64,000 nucleotides of DNA from Stenotrophomonas maltophilia (GTDB taxonomy: Bacteria; Pseudomonadota; Gammaproteobacteria; Xanthomonadales; Xanthomonadaceae): contig NZ_CP090423.1 of the NCBI RefSeq assembly GCF_023518235.1, positions 62,001-126,000 on the forward strand. Reading direction: 5' to 3'. The position numbers and the translations under genes are program-made. Shown piece after piece: positions 35,085-43,723 of this stretch. The first letter of the stretch is position 1. Each line of letters starts with the position of its first letter. Below the pieces are notes generated by a model. That model worked only from the letters and a program-made list of their open reading frames with translations, had not been told where the DNA came from and did not search any database.

Positions 35085-36017
35085 ATGAAACCTGTGTCGG
35101 GTCTGCGAAAGGCAGTGCAGAGGGGACTGCTGGGCCTGGCCATGTTCCTGCTGGCCGGGTCGCTGCATGCGGCACCGGATCCGGTGCTGGTGCTGGGCCG
35201 GATCAGTGATGATCCCAAGGCCCACTACGAGCAGCTGCAGCCGTTGCTGGACTATGTGGTGGCGCATATGCACGACGTCGGCATCAGGGAGGGGAGGATC
35301 CTGATGGCGCGCGATCCGCAGCAGATGGCCAGCTATCTACGGCGGGGGCGGGTGGACTGGGTCACGGAAACGTCCGGCACGGCCATGGCGCTGGGCCAGC
35401 GAAGCGGTGCACGACCGTTGCTGCTGACCGAACGCAATGGCGTGCGCCAGTATCAGACGGTGTTCTTTGTCCGCCGCGACAGTCCGATCCAGAACATGGA
35501 GGATCTGCGCGGCCATCGTCTGGCGTTGCAGAACACCGCGTCCACCAGTGCCTACCTGGTGCCGGTGATGACCCTGCTGCAGGAAGGGTTGTCGCCGCAG
35601 ATCCTGGCCGGGGAATGGGACACGCCGGGGCGCAACAGCGTTGGGTATGTGTTTGCGCGCAGCGAATTGAACATCGCTACGTTCGTGCACAAGGGGCTGG
35701 TCGAAGCGGGGGCGGTGAGCAGTGTGGACTGGGACGACGAGCGGCGGGTGCCGGCGGCATTCCGGCGCGATTTTCGCGAACTGCGGCGTACCGAGCCCTA
35801 CCCGCGGGCGGTGGAGATGGTGCGCGCCGACCTCGATCCGCAGGTGGGTGATCGTCTGCAGCAGGTGCTGCTGCAGGCGGCCAGCGACCCACGGGCGCAG
35901 GGGGCGTTGCATCGGTTTTTCGGCACTTCTGGGTTCCACCGCGTCGATGCGCATGCGCAGCAGCGGTTGGATGAATTGAAACAAGGATTGACGCGCGTGC
36001 GGATGGAAGTGGAATGA
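35085..36017 (+). CDS. PhnD-like phosphate/phosphonate-type periplasmic binding protein
   Basis: 310 residues from ATG 35085, with GGGGGG upstream. Signal peptide 1-29 (GLLGLAMFLLAGSLHA). The mature part is a PhnD-type substrate-binding protein: LVLGRISDDPKAHYEQLQPLLDYV, VDWVTETSGTAMAL and LRGHRLALQNTASTSAYLVP, with a Ser/Thr-rich ligand loop as in phosphate and phosphonate binders. There is no ABC permease or ATPase nearby. Its stop overlaps the start of the membrane GGDEF-EAL gene (ATGA), so the two are made together; the likely role is a periplasmic ligand sensor. It follows trmJ by 46 bp. Confidence 0.85.
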   Translation: MKPVSGLRKAVQRGLLGLAMFLLAGSLHAAPDPVLVLGRISDDPKAHYEQLQPLLDYVVAHMHDVGIREGRILMARDPQQMASYLRRGRVDWVTETSGTAMALGQRSGARPLLLTERNGVRQYQTVFFVRRDSPIQNMEDLRGHRLALQNTASTSAYLVPVMTLLQEGLSPQILAGEWDTPGRNSVGYVFARSELNIATFVHKGLVEAGAVSSVDWDDERRVPAAFRRDFRELRRTEPYPRAVEMVRADLDPQVGDRLQQVLLQAASDPRAQGALHRFFGTSGFHRVDAHAQQRLDELKQGLTRVRMEVE

Positions 36018-38140
36018 AGTGGCTCGGCTCGGGAATGCAGGCCAGGTTCCTGCTCGCGATGGGCGGGGCGATGGTCGTGGTGGTGGCGATTCTGGCCGTG
36101 CTGCTGGGACGCCAGGCGGCGATGCAGAGCGAGGTGCGTACCCTCAGCGGGGGCGTCATCCATGAATTGTTCGACCGCAGCGTGCGCAGCCGTGGTGAAG
36201 CGGTGGCGCGCGAGCTGTCCGACGCGCTGGCCAACCCGCTGTATTACCGTGACCTGGACCAGGTCGGCGCGCTGGTGCGCAGCACCGCGCGGCAGCCGGT
36301 GGTGCGCTACGTGCTGGTGTTCGACGAGCGCGGCCGGCTGGTGCATGACGGTTCGGTGGAGGTTTCCGGGTTCGGCCAGCCGATGGCCGATCCGCTGGCG
36401 CCCAAGGCGGCTGCAGCGCGGGCGCTGGTGGTGCAGGAATCGCCGAAGGTGCTCGACAACACCATGCCGATCATGGTCGGCAGCCAGCGCATCGGTGGGG
36501 TCCGCGTCGGCATGGCGCTCGATGAAGTGCAGCAGCGCGAACAGGCCGCCAATGCCACCCTGGGCGAACGCCTGCAGCAGGTCGGCAGCCGCCACCTGGG
36601 CTGGCTGCTGCTGATGCTGGGCCTGCTGGTGGTGATCGGCGTAGTGGTGATCCTGTACGTGCAGCGCACCCTGGTCGCGCCGATCCGTGACCTGGCTGCC
36701 GCCGCGCGGCGCATCGAAGCCGGTGACTACCAGGCACCGCTGGCCGAGAACACCCGCGATGATGAAGTCGGCGAGCTGGTGCGCGGGTTTGCCCGCATGC
36801 GCGATGCGATTGCCCGCCACGACCGCGAAGTGCGGCACATGGCCTATACCGATGCCCTGACCGGGCTGACCAACCGGCTGGCGTTCCGGGAGGCACTGGA
36901 CCATCGCCTGATGGCCGCGCGTGCCTCCAACCATCGGCTGGGCCTGCTGTTTGCCGACATCGATGATTTCAAGCGGGTCAATGACACGCTCGGCCACGAG
37001 GCCGGCGACGAGGCGCTGCTGCAGTTCGCGCAGCGCATCGGCCGCGCCGTCACCGAGGCTGGTGGGGATGAGGCCCTGCTGGCGCGGTTCGGTGGCGACG
37101 AGTTCGTGATCCTGGTGGGCGACGGTGACGTGGCCGCCAACGCACGGCTGCTGGCCGAAGTGCTGGTGCGCGAGTTGGGCAAGCCATTGGTGGTGCAGGG
37201 CAGGGAGCTGTTCCTGGGCACCTCCATCGGCGTGACCCTGTTCCCCGACGACGCGGCCGATGCGACCACGCTGCTGAAGAACGGCGATATCGCGATGTAC
37301 CAGGCGAAGATGGCTGGCAAGAACTGCTATCGCTACTACAGCCGTGCGATGGATCACGCGGTAGAACGCCGCGTGCACATGGAGCAGGAGCTGCGTGGCG
37401 CATGGGAGCGCGGCGAGCTGCGGCTGGCCTACCAGCCGATCTTCCGCATGCGTGATCGCCGCATGGTCGGCGTGGAAGTGCTGCTGCGCTGGCAGCATCC
37501 GACCCTGGGAACGATTCCGCCGTCGGTGTTCATCGAAGTGGCCGAGCAGAGCGGATTGATCGAGATCATCGGCCCGAAGGTGCTGCGCGCGGCCTGCATG
37601 GAAGCCTCGCAGTGGCCGCGTGGGGCAGGCGGTGATGACCTGTTCGTTTCGGTCAACGTCTCGCCCCGCCAGCTGCGCGGAGGGGAGTTGCCGGCACTGG
37701 TGGCGCAGTGCCTGCACGAGTCCGGGCTGCCGGCTTCGCGCCTGCATCTGGAGCTGACCGAAACCGCCGTGATCGGCGATGAAATGGTCGCTGCGCAGCT
37801 GCTGGACAAGCTGCACCGCACCGGCGTGAAAGTCTGGCTGGACGACTTCGGTACCGGATTCTCCGGCCTGAGCCACCTGCGCCAGGTGCCCGTGGACGGG
37901 GTCAAGATCGACAAGAGTTTCGTCGCCGACATGCAGCGCGACCCGGACGATCTGGCCTTGACCACGGCGATCATCGCCATGGCCCATGCGCTGGGGATCA
38001 CGGTGGTGGCCGAAGGCATCGAGCAGCAGGCGCAGTTCGAACTTCTCGCCCAGCGCGGCTGCGATCTCGGCCAGGGCTACTGGTTGAGCCACCCGGTGAC
38101 CGCCACCGAAGTGGTGCGGATGATCGAATCGGGGCTCTGA
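36014..38140 (+). CDS. Membrane-bound GGDEF-EAL cyclic di-GMP enzyme
   Basis: 708 residues from ATG 36014. Membrane helix at about 10-32, periplasmic domain about 33-194, second helix about 195-217, HAMP about 218-270, GGDEF domain about 275-440 with intact GGDEF at 360-364, and EAL domain about 455-705. The EAL signature reads EVL (488-490), but the metal and catalytic residues look retained: NVSPRQL, LELTE, DDFGTG, KIDKSF, EGIE and QGY. No RxxD inhibitory site precedes GGDEF. It could therefore make, degrade, or switch between making and degrading cyclic di-GMP. Coupled to the binding-protein gene upstream. Confidence 0.93.
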   Translation: MKWLGSGMQARFLLAMGGAMVVVVAILAVLLGRQAAMQSEVRTLSGGVIHELFDRSVRSRGEAVARELSDALANPLYYRDLDQVGALVRSTARQPVVRYVLVFDERGRLVHDGSVEVSGFGQPMADPLAPKAAAARALVVQESPKVLDNTMPIMVGSQRIGGVRVGMALDEVQQREQAANATLGERLQQVGSRHLGWLLLMLGLLVVIGVVVILYVQRTLVAPIRDLAAAARRIEAGDYQAPLAENTRDDEVGELVRGFARMRDAIARHDREVRHMAYTDALTGLTNRLAFREALDHRLMAARASNHRLGLLFADIDDFKRVNDTLGHEAGDEALLQFAQRIGRAVTEAGGDEALLARFGGDEFVILVGDGDVAANARLLAEVLVRELGKPLVVQGRELFLGTSIGVTLFPDDAADATTLLKNGDIAMYQAKMAGKNCYRYYSRAMDHAVERRVHMEQELRGAWERGELRLAYQPIFRMRDRRMVGVEVLLRWQHPTLGTIPPSVFIEVAEQSGLIEIIGPKVLRAACMEASQWPRGAGGDDLFVSVNVSPRQLRGGELPALVAQCLHESGLPASRLHLELTETAVIGDEMVAAQLLDKLHRTGVKVWLDDFGTGFSGLSHLRQVPVDGVKIDKSFVADMQRDPDDLALTTAIIAMAHALGITVVAEGIEQQAQFELLAQRGCDLGQGYWLSHPVTATEVVRMIESGL

Positions 38141-38145
38141 CACCC

Positions 38146-38169
38146 CATCCACGCACGGCGGGGACCTAC
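38146..38169. repeat. GTAG-type palindrome (imperfect)
   Basis: CATCCACGCACGGCGGGGAC type element ending in CTAC, 6 bp after the GGDEF-EAL stop. Confidence 0.6.
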
Positions 38170-38183
38170 CGGGGTCTTGTGCC

Positions 38184-38224
38184 GGGGTCAGATCCCTTTT
38201 CCGCAGGAAAAGGGATCTGACCCC
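38184..38224. repeat. GGGGTCAGATCC-type inverted repeat
   Basis: Perfect 19 bp arms (GGGGTCAGATCCCTTTTCC and its complement) with a 3 nt loop GCA. Same family as 9967-10006. It lies between the convergent GGDEF-EAL and epmB genes. Confidence 0.78.
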
Positions 38225-38234
38225 GGCCGTGCCC

Positions 38235-39251
38235 TTACACCGGGCGCTTGCTCGGGTCGCCCGGCAGTTCGCGCACCAGCTTGGGAACCAGATAGCCGGA
38301 CAGGCGTGCGGTCAGGCCGGCGATCAGCGCCTTGGCCTGGGTGTCGTCCACCTCGAAATGGGCCACGCCCTCGACCCGGTCCAGCTGGTGCAGGTAGTAG
38401 GGCAGCACGCCGGCGGCAAAGCTGCGCTCGCTCAGGTCCTGCAGCGCCTGCACGCTGTCATTGACCCCGCGCAGCAACACCGCCTGGTTGAGCAGCTGTG
38501 CACCGGTGCCGCGCAGGCGTGCCATCGCAGTGTCCACGCTGGCGTCGAATTCATTGGCGTGGTTGGCATGGACCACGATCGCCAGCGGCCACGGCAGGCT
38601 GCCCAGCCAGGCCAGCAGCTCCTCGTCCACGCGCTCGGGCAGCACGATCGGCAGGCGGGTGTGGATGCGCAACCGGCGCAGGTGCGGAATCGCGCGCAGC
38701 GCGTCGGTCAGCTCGACCAGCTTGTGCGTGGCCAGCGACAGGGGATCGCCGCCGGACAGGATCACTTCGTCGATGTCCGGGTCGGCTGCGATGGCCGCCA
38801 CCGCCTCCTGCCAGCCGCCCTTGGCGGCGTTCTCGGCGCCATAGTCGAAGTGGCGGCGGAAGCAGTAACGGCAATTGATCGCGCAGCTGCCGGTGGCCAC
38901 CAGCAGGGCCCGCCCGCGGTACTTCTGGATGACCCCGGTGGCCTTCTTCGCCGCGCCATCGCCCACCGCATCGAAGCTGAACCCCGGTGCGGGGCGCATT
39001 TCCGCGTCGATCGGCAGCACCTGGCGCAGCAGCGGGTCGGCCGGGTCGCCCCTGCGCATGCGGGCCACGAAGCCTTCGGGCACGCGCAGCGCGAACTGGG
39101 CCATGGCCGCTTCCGAGACGCCCAGCGCAGCCGGGTCCAGCTCCAGCCGGGCCAGCAGGGTCTGCGGCTCGCGCAGCGCCTGGCGCCAGAGCTGCTGCCA
39201 GCGTGCGGGCGCGCCTGGCGACTGGGGCCGGGGGAAGGCGGAAAGCTGCAT
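38235..39251 (-). CDS. epmB: EF-P beta-lysylation protein EpmB
   Basis: 338 residues from ATG 39251 ([10 protein letters not shown]); ATG 39275 would add eight residues. Radical SAM cysteines are in [13 protein letters not shown] at about 120. Also visible are the PLP-enzyme-like [13 protein letters not shown] and the [18 protein letters not shown] segment of lysine 2,3-aminomutases. It converts alpha-lysine to beta-lysine for attachment to EF-P. It is divergent from efp, the substrate gene, which supports the assignment. Confidence 0.94.
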   Translation of the reverse strand: MQLSAFPRPQSPGAPARWQQLWRQALREPQTLLARLELDPAALGVSEAAMAQFALRVPEGFVARMRRGDPADPLLRQVLPIDAEMRPAPGFSFDAVGDGAAKKATGVIQKYRGRALLVATGSCAINCRYCFRRHFDYGAENAAKGGWQEAVAAIAADPDIDEVILSGGDPLSLATHKLVELTDALRAIPHLRRLRIHTRLPIVLPERVDEELLAWLGSLPWPLAIVVHANHANEFDASVDTAMARLRGTGAQLLNQAVLLRGVNDSVQALQDLSERSFAAGVLPYYLHQLDRVEGVAHFEVDDTQAKALIAGLTARLSGYLVPKLVRELPGDPSKRPV

Positions 39252-39293
39252 GGGGAGGGGGCCTGCGGTTATCATGGGGGCAGAAAAACTGTC

Positions 39294-39348
39294 GCCCACC
39301 GGCCTTCGGTGGGCTTTCCATTCTATCCGCCTCGCCGCACGCGCGGCG
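39294..39348 (+). promoter_or_regulatory. Two hairpins in the efp leader
   Basis: GCCCACCG/CGGTGGGC (39294-39314) is followed by TTTCC like a weak terminator. CGCCGC/GCGGCG (39333-39348) lies 12 bp before the ribosome binding site. They may modulate efp transcription or translation. Confidence 0.4.
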
Positions 39349-39373
39349 GTTTCGCCATTTGAGGAGCTTGAAC

Positions 39374-39940
39374 ATGGCCACTGCGGGCATGAACGATGTC
39401 AAGAACGGGATGAAGATCCTGGTCAACAATGAACCGGCCGTCATCTCCGAGACCGAGTTCATCAAGCCGGGCAAGGGCCAGGCCTTCACGCGCGTGCGCT
39501 ATCGCTTCATCAAGTCGGGCCGCACCGTGGAAATGACCATGAAGGCCACCGATGACGTGGAAGTGGCCGACGTGGTCGACACCAACATGAACTACATGTA
39601 CAGCGACGGCGAGTACTGGCATTTCATGGACCCGGAAACCTTCGAGCAGGTGCAGGCCGACAAGGCCGGCATGGGCGGTGCCGAGAAGTGGCTGAAGGGC
39701 GAAGAGTCCTGCATCGTCACCCTGTTCAACGGTTCGCCGATCTTCGTGCAGCCGCCGAACTTCGTCGAACTGAAGATCACCGAGACCGATCCGGGCGTCC
39801 GTGGTGACACCTCGGGCGGCGGCGGCAAGCCGGCCACCCTGGAAACCGGCGCTGTGGTCCGCGTGCCGCTGTTCGTCAACCAGGACGAGATCGTCAAGGT
39901 CGACACCCGTTCGGGCGAATACTCCGCACGCGTCAAGTAA
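39374..39940 (+). CDS. efp: Elongation factor P
   Basis: 188 residues from ATG 39374, with GAGGAGC upstream. Three beta-barrel domains of EF-P are recognisable. The tip loop KPGKGQA places lysine 34 exactly where E. coli EF-P is beta-lysylated, consistent with the neighbouring epmB. EF-P relieves ribosome stalling at polyproline. The segment [25 protein letters not shown] is the conserved domain III. Monocistronic. Confidence 0.98.
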   Translation: MATAGMNDVKNGMKILVNNEPAVISETEFIKPGKGQAFTRVRYRFIKSGRTVEMTMKATDDVEVADVVDTNMNYMYSDGEYWHFMDPETFEQVQADKAGMGGAEKWLKGEESCIVTLFNGSPIFVQPPNFVELKITETDPGVRGDTSGGGGKPATLETGAVVRVPLFVNQDEIVKVDTRSGEYSARVK

Positions 39941-39961
39941 TCCGGCACAGCCGGATTACCT

Positions 39962-40062
39962 GTAGAGCCGAGCCATGCTCGGCTTTCCGGGCACCGCCCG
40001 GAACCCGTTGCCGGCGCCGATGGTGCCGCAACGGACAGCCGCCGGGCGTGGCCCGGCGCTAC
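39962..40062. repeat. Pair of GTAG-type palindromes
   Basis: 39962-39984 (GTAGAGCCGAGCCATGCTCG type) and 40041-40062 (reverse GCCGGGC/GCCCGGC type) face each other in the efp-mtaD gap. Confidence 0.72.
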
Positions 40063-40103
40063 CGCCTCCAGCCAGGCCCTTCCCCCACAGCCAGTGAGCC
40101 CGC

Positions 40104-41447
40104 ATGAGCGATAGCCCGCACCTCCCCGAAGCCTGCGACCTGCTCATCGAAGCCGGTTATGTCGTTCCGATCGAGCCGCATGCGGTGGTGCTGGAAGACC
40201 ACGCCGTGGCTGTGCGTGGCAGCGAGATCGTCGCCATCCTGCCGCGTGCCGAAGCCCGCGCGCGTTTCCGCGCCGCACAGGTGGTCAGCCGCCCCGAGGC
40301 GGCGCTGATGCCGGGCCTGGTCAACGCGCACACGCACAACCCGATGACCCTGCTGCGCGGCGTCGCCGACGACCTGCCGCTGATGACCTGGCTGCAGCAG
40401 CACATCTGGCCGGTGGAAGCGGCGGTGATCGGCCCCGAGTTCGTCGCCGATGGCACCACGCTGGCCATCGCCGAAATGTTGCGCGGTGGCACCACCTGTG
40501 CCAACGAGAACTACTTCTTCGGCGACGTACAGGCGGCGGTCTACAAGAAGCACGGTTTCCGCGCGCTGGTCGGCGCGGTCATCATCGATTTCCCCACCGC
40601 CTGGGCCAAGACCGACGACGAGTACTTTGCCAAGGCCGGTGAACTGCACGACCAGTGGCGCACCGACCCGCTGATCGGCACCGCTTTCGCGCCGCATGCG
40701 CCGTACACCGTCAACGACGCCAATTTCGAGCGCGTGCGCATGCTGTCCGACCAGTTGGACATGCAGGTGCACCTGCACACCCATGAAACCGCGCAGGAGA
40801 TCACCGATTCGATCAAGCTGCATGGCCAGCGTCCGCTGGCGCGTCTGGATCGCCTGGGCCTGGTCAACGACCGCCTGATCGCGGTGCACATGACCCAGCT
40901 GACCGACGCGGAAATCCATTTGTGCGCCGAGCGCGGCGTCAGCGTGGTGCACTGCCCGGAATCGAACCTGAAGCTGGCTTCCGGCTTCTGCCCGGCCTGC
41001 GCCCTGCAGCGCGCAGGCGTGAACCTGGCGATCGGCACCGACGGTTGCGCCAGCAACAACGACCTGGACATGTTCAGCGAGAACCGCACCGCGGCGATCC
41101 TGGCCAAGGCGGTGGCCGACGATGCCACCGCACTGGACGCGGCCACCACGCTGCGTGCCTCCACGCTGGGCGGCGCGCGTGCGCTGGGCTTCGGCGAGCG
41201 CATCGGCTCGATCGAAGTCGGCAAGCAGGCCGACCTGGTCTGCGTGGACCTGTCGGCGCTGGAAACCCAGCCCCTGCACAACGTGCTCTCGCAGCTGGTC
41301 TACGCCACAGGCCGCCAGCAGGTCAGCGATGTCTGGATCGCCGGCAAGCCGAAGCTGGTGCAGCGCGAGCTGGTCGGCATGGACCTGCCGGGCATCATCG
41401 CCAACGCGCGCCAGTGGCGCGAGCGCATCCGCCATATCCGCGCCTGA
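40104..41447 (+). CDS. mtaD: 5-methylthioadenosine/S-adenosylhomocysteine deaminase (TRZ/ATZ family)
   Basis: 447 residues from ATG 40104. Amidohydrolase metal ligands are in LVNAHTHNPM, VHLHTHETAQE and AIGTDGCASNNDLDMF, with a conserved WPVEAAVIGPEFV segment. Enzymes of this group deaminate methylthioadenosine and adenosylhomocysteine to the inosine forms. It starts a probable operon (mtaD, ubiG, mupP, squalene synthase-like) with 24 bp before ubiG. Removing S-adenosylhomocysteine, a product of UbiG, gives a metabolic link to the next gene. Confidence 0.88.
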   Translation: MSDSPHLPEACDLLIEAGYVVPIEPHAVVLEDHAVAVRGSEIVAILPRAEARARFRAAQVVSRPEAALMPGLVNAHTHNPMTLLRGVADDLPLMTWLQQHIWPVEAAVIGPEFVADGTTLAIAEMLRGGTTCANENYFFGDVQAAVYKKHGFRALVGAVIIDFPTAWAKTDDEYFAKAGELHDQWRTDPLIGTAFAPHAPYTVNDANFERVRMLSDQLDMQVHLHTHETAQEITDSIKLHGQRPLARLDRLGLVNDRLIAVHMTQLTDAEIHLCAERGVSVVHCPESNLKLASGFCPACALQRAGVNLAIGTDGCASNNDLDMFSENRTAAILAKAVADDATALDAATTLRASTLGGARALGFGERIGSIEVGKQADLVCVDLSALETQPLHNVLSQLVYATGRQQVSDVWIAGKPKLVQRELVGMDLPGIIANARQWRERIRHIRA

Positions 41448-41471
41448 ACCCCAGCGCCGCAAGGACTTCTC

Positions 41472-42188
41472 ATGACCGCCCCCCACGCTTCTTCCAATTT
41501 CGATCAGGCCGAGCTGGACAAGTTCGCCGCGCTGGCCAACCGCTGGTGGGACGCTGACGGCCCGCAGAAGCCACTGCATGCGCTGAACCCGGTACGCCTG
41601 CAGTACGTGGCCGACCGTGTGCCGCTGCGCGGTGCACGCGTGCTCGACATCGGCTGCGGTGGTGGCCTGCTGAGCGAGGCGCTGGCCCAGGCCGGCGCCG
41701 ACGTCACGGCCATCGACCTGGCCCCGGAACTGGTCAAGGTGGCGCGCCTGCACGCGCTGGAAAGCGGTGCCAAGGTCGATTACCGGGTGCAGGCCGCCGA
41801 GGATCTGGCTGCCGAGCAGCCGGGCAGTTTCGATGTGGTCACCTGCATGGAGATGCTGGAACACGTGCCCGACCCGGGCGCGATCATCGAGGCCTGCAAG
41901 CGCCTGCTGAAGCCGGGCGGCCACCTGTTCCTGTCCACCATCAACCGCACCGCCGCCGCCTTCGCGGTGGCCATTGTCGGCGCCGAATACGTGGCGCGAC
42001 TGCTGCCCAAGGGCACCCACCACTACCAGGAATTCATCAAGCCGGCCGAGCTGGCACGCTGGCTGCGCGAGGCCGATGTGCAGCTGGTGGACGTCAGTGG
42101 CATGGCCTACGAGCCGTGGCGCAACCGTGCGCGGCTGAGCAGCCGCACCGACATCAACTACCTGGCCTACGCGGTCAAGCCGCAATGA
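41472..42188 (+). CDS. ubiG: Ubiquinone biosynthesis O-methyltransferase
   Basis: 238 residues from ATG 41472, with AAGGA upstream. SAM motif [16 protein letters not shown], with [24 protein letters not shown] and FLSTINRT as in UbiG. The N-terminal [27 protein letters not shown] is diagnostic for UbiG. It carries out both O-methylations in ubiquinone synthesis. The stop overlaps the mupP start (ATGA). Confidence 0.96.
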   Translation: MTAPHASSNFDQAELDKFAALANRWWDADGPQKPLHALNPVRLQYVADRVPLRGARVLDIGCGGGLLSEALAQAGADVTAIDLAPELVKVARLHALESGAKVDYRVQAAEDLAAEQPGSFDVVTCMEMLEHVPDPGAIIEACKRLLKPGGHLFLSTINRTAAAFAVAIVGAEYVARLLPKGTHHYQEFIKPAELARWLREADVQLVDVSGMAYEPWRNRARLSSRTDINYLAYAVKPQ

Positions 42189-42880
42189 GCCGCGCAGGCT
42201 TCCCGCGCGCGGTGCTGTTCGACCTGGACGGCACCCTGCTGGACAGTGCGCCGGATTTCGTTGCCACCTGCGATGCGATGCTGGCCGAACGTGGCCGCGC
42301 GCCGATCGATCCGGCCCTGTTGCGCCCGGTGGTGTCCAAGGGCTCGCGTGCGATGGTCTCGGCCGCCTTCCCCGAACTGGACACGGCGGCGCGTGATGCA
42401 CTGATTCCCGAGTTCCTGCAGCGCTACGAAGCCCTGATCGGGCAGCACGCCGTGTTGTTCGAGGGTGTGGCGGACATGCTCGCGGCTCTCGATGCCGCCG
42501 GTGCCGTGTGGGGCATCGTCACCAACAAGCCGGAGTACCTGGCGCGCTTGATCGTGCCGCAGTACGGTTGGCAGCAGCGCTGTGCGGTGCTGGTGGGCGG
42601 CGATACCCTGGCCGAACGCAAGCCGCACCCCTTGCCGCTGCTGCACGCTGCGCAGGCCCTCGGCATTGCTGCCGAGGACTGCGTCTACGTGGGCGACGAT
42701 GAGCGCGACATCATCGCCGCACGGGCCGCAGCCATGCCCTCGGTGGCGGCGCTGTGGGGCTATCGCCTGCACAGCGACGACCCGTTGGCCTGGCAGGCCG
42801 ACGTGCTGGTGGAGAACGCCGGACTTCTGCAACTGGCCAGTCTGTGGCCGACCCGGCCGGCAGCCCCGGCCCAGCCGTAA
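42185..42880 (+). CDS. mupP: HAD phosphatase, MupP / phosphoglycolate phosphatase type
   Basis: 231 residues from ATG 42185. HAD motif [11 protein letters not shown], motif II VTNKPE, motif III with the Lys of ERKPHP, and motif [10 protein letters not shown]. Annotated as gph in many genomes. The position directly after ubiG is that of MupP in Pseudomonas, an N-acetylmuramic acid 6-phosphate phosphatase of the cell-wall recycling route, which I prefer. Phosphoglycolate phosphatase remains possible. Confidence 0.85.
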   Translation: MSRAGFPRAVLFDLDGTLLDSAPDFVATCDAMLAERGRAPIDPALLRPVVSKGSRAMVSAAFPELDTAARDALIPEFLQRYEALIGQHAVLFEGVADMLAALDAAGAVWGIVTNKPEYLARLIVPQYGWQQRCAVLVGGDTLAERKPHPLPLLHAAQALGIAAEDCVYVGDDERDIIAARAAAMPSVAALWGYRLHSDDPLAWQADVLVENAGLLQLASLWPTRPAAPAQP

Positions 42881-42891
42881 GGAACCCCGTA

Positions 42892-43596
42892 GTGAGCAGT
42901 ACCGCGCTGGAAAGTTTCCTCGACAAGTGGCGCAGCCGCTGGCCGGAATGGTCGGTGGCCGCCCCGTTCGTGGCCGAATCGCAACGCGAACTCGCGGTGG
43001 CGTGGTTCGCGCTGCTGCAGGAGTTCGACGACATGCTCAACACCGGCGGCGATCCGCTGCCGGCCGATGCCAAGCTGGCGTGGTGGGGCGAGGAGCTGCG
43101 CAGCTGGGCTGCGCGCCGGTCGCGCCACCCGTTGGGTCGTTTGCTGGAACCGGTGCGTGCGCCGTGGGCGCAGCTGGCCGACGCGCTGCCGGATCTGGTC
43201 GAAGCGCGCACCGTCGCGCTCGATGCCGCCAGCGCCGAGCGCGCGCTGGCCAACTACGCCGATGCGGTGGCGGCGGTGGAAGCGGCGCTGTTCAGCGACA
43301 AGCCGCGCACCGGCGCTGGTCGTGCGGTGCTGCTGCAGACCCTGGCCCAGCGTTTGCAGGACGCCGGCGTGGCCGGTGTGCCGCGCAGCGTGCTGGATGA
43401 AGATTCCAGCAGTGCTGCGCAGCGCTGGGCGCAGTCGCTGTTGAAAGGGTGGGGCGCCCGCGTGCCCGGCCCTCGGCCGCGGCGCGTGTGGTCCAGCCTG
43501 GCGCGTGCCCGCGTGGCCGCGCAGGCCGCGGGCAAGCCGATTGAAGCGACACCGATGCGCACTTTGCTGCGCGTGTGGTGGGCCGCGCGCGGTTGA
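42892..43596 (+). CDS. Squalene/phytoene synthase-like protein
   Basis: 234 residues from GTG 42892, with TAAGGA 10 bp upstream. The sequence LAVAWFALLQEFDDMLNTGG...AKLAWWGEELRSWAARRSRHPLGRLL matches the start of the squalene/phytoene synthase fold (the R-E-x-D-D region and the LAWW helix). The full catalytic DxxxD motifs are not preserved: the first is EFDDM, and the second is not found. It may be a degenerate or non-catalytic member. It starts 11 bp after mupP and would be co-expressed with ubiquinone synthesis. Confidence 0.65.
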   Translation: MSSTALESFLDKWRSRWPEWSVAAPFVAESQRELAVAWFALLQEFDDMLNTGGDPLPADAKLAWWGEELRSWAARRSRHPLGRLLEPVRAPWAQLADALPDLVEARTVALDAASAERALANYADAVAAVEAALFSDKPRTGAGRAVLLQTLAQRLQDAGVAGVPRSVLDEDSSSAAQRWAQSLLKGWGARVPGPRPRRVWSSLARARVAAQAAGKPIEATPMRTLLRVWWAARG

Positions 43597-43605
43597 TCGC
43601 TCCTG

Positions 43606-43704
43606 GTAGGTGCGGACCTTGGTCCGCACGTTCTGCGGGATCGTGCCGACCAAGGTCGGCACCTACCAAGTCGCATTGCGGTAGATCCACGCCATGCGTG
43701 GATG
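43606..43704. repeat. Three GTAG-type palindromes
   Basis: 43606-43629 and 43643-43666 form an inverted pair (GTAGGTGCGGACCTTGGTCC type and its reverse GTGCCGACCAAGGTCGGCAC). 43681-43704 is GTAGATCCACGCCATGCGTG. They fill the gap between two convergent genes. Confidence 0.78.
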
Positions 43705-43723
43705 AATGCCCGATTCGCGCGCG

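Noticed and set aside
35798..38152. 784-codon open frame antisense to the GGDEF-EAL gene
   Set aside because: Shadow of the strongly recognised gene on the plus strand; His/Gln/Arg-rich without any domain.
38235..39251. Lysine 2,3-aminomutase as an alternative to EpmB
   Set aside because: The short length and divergent position next to efp, with a conserved lysine 34 in EF-P, point to EpmB.
40059..42401. 780-codon open frame antisense to mtaD and ubiG
   Set aside because: It spans two recognised genes and their gap, and has the composition typical of antisense frames in this genome.
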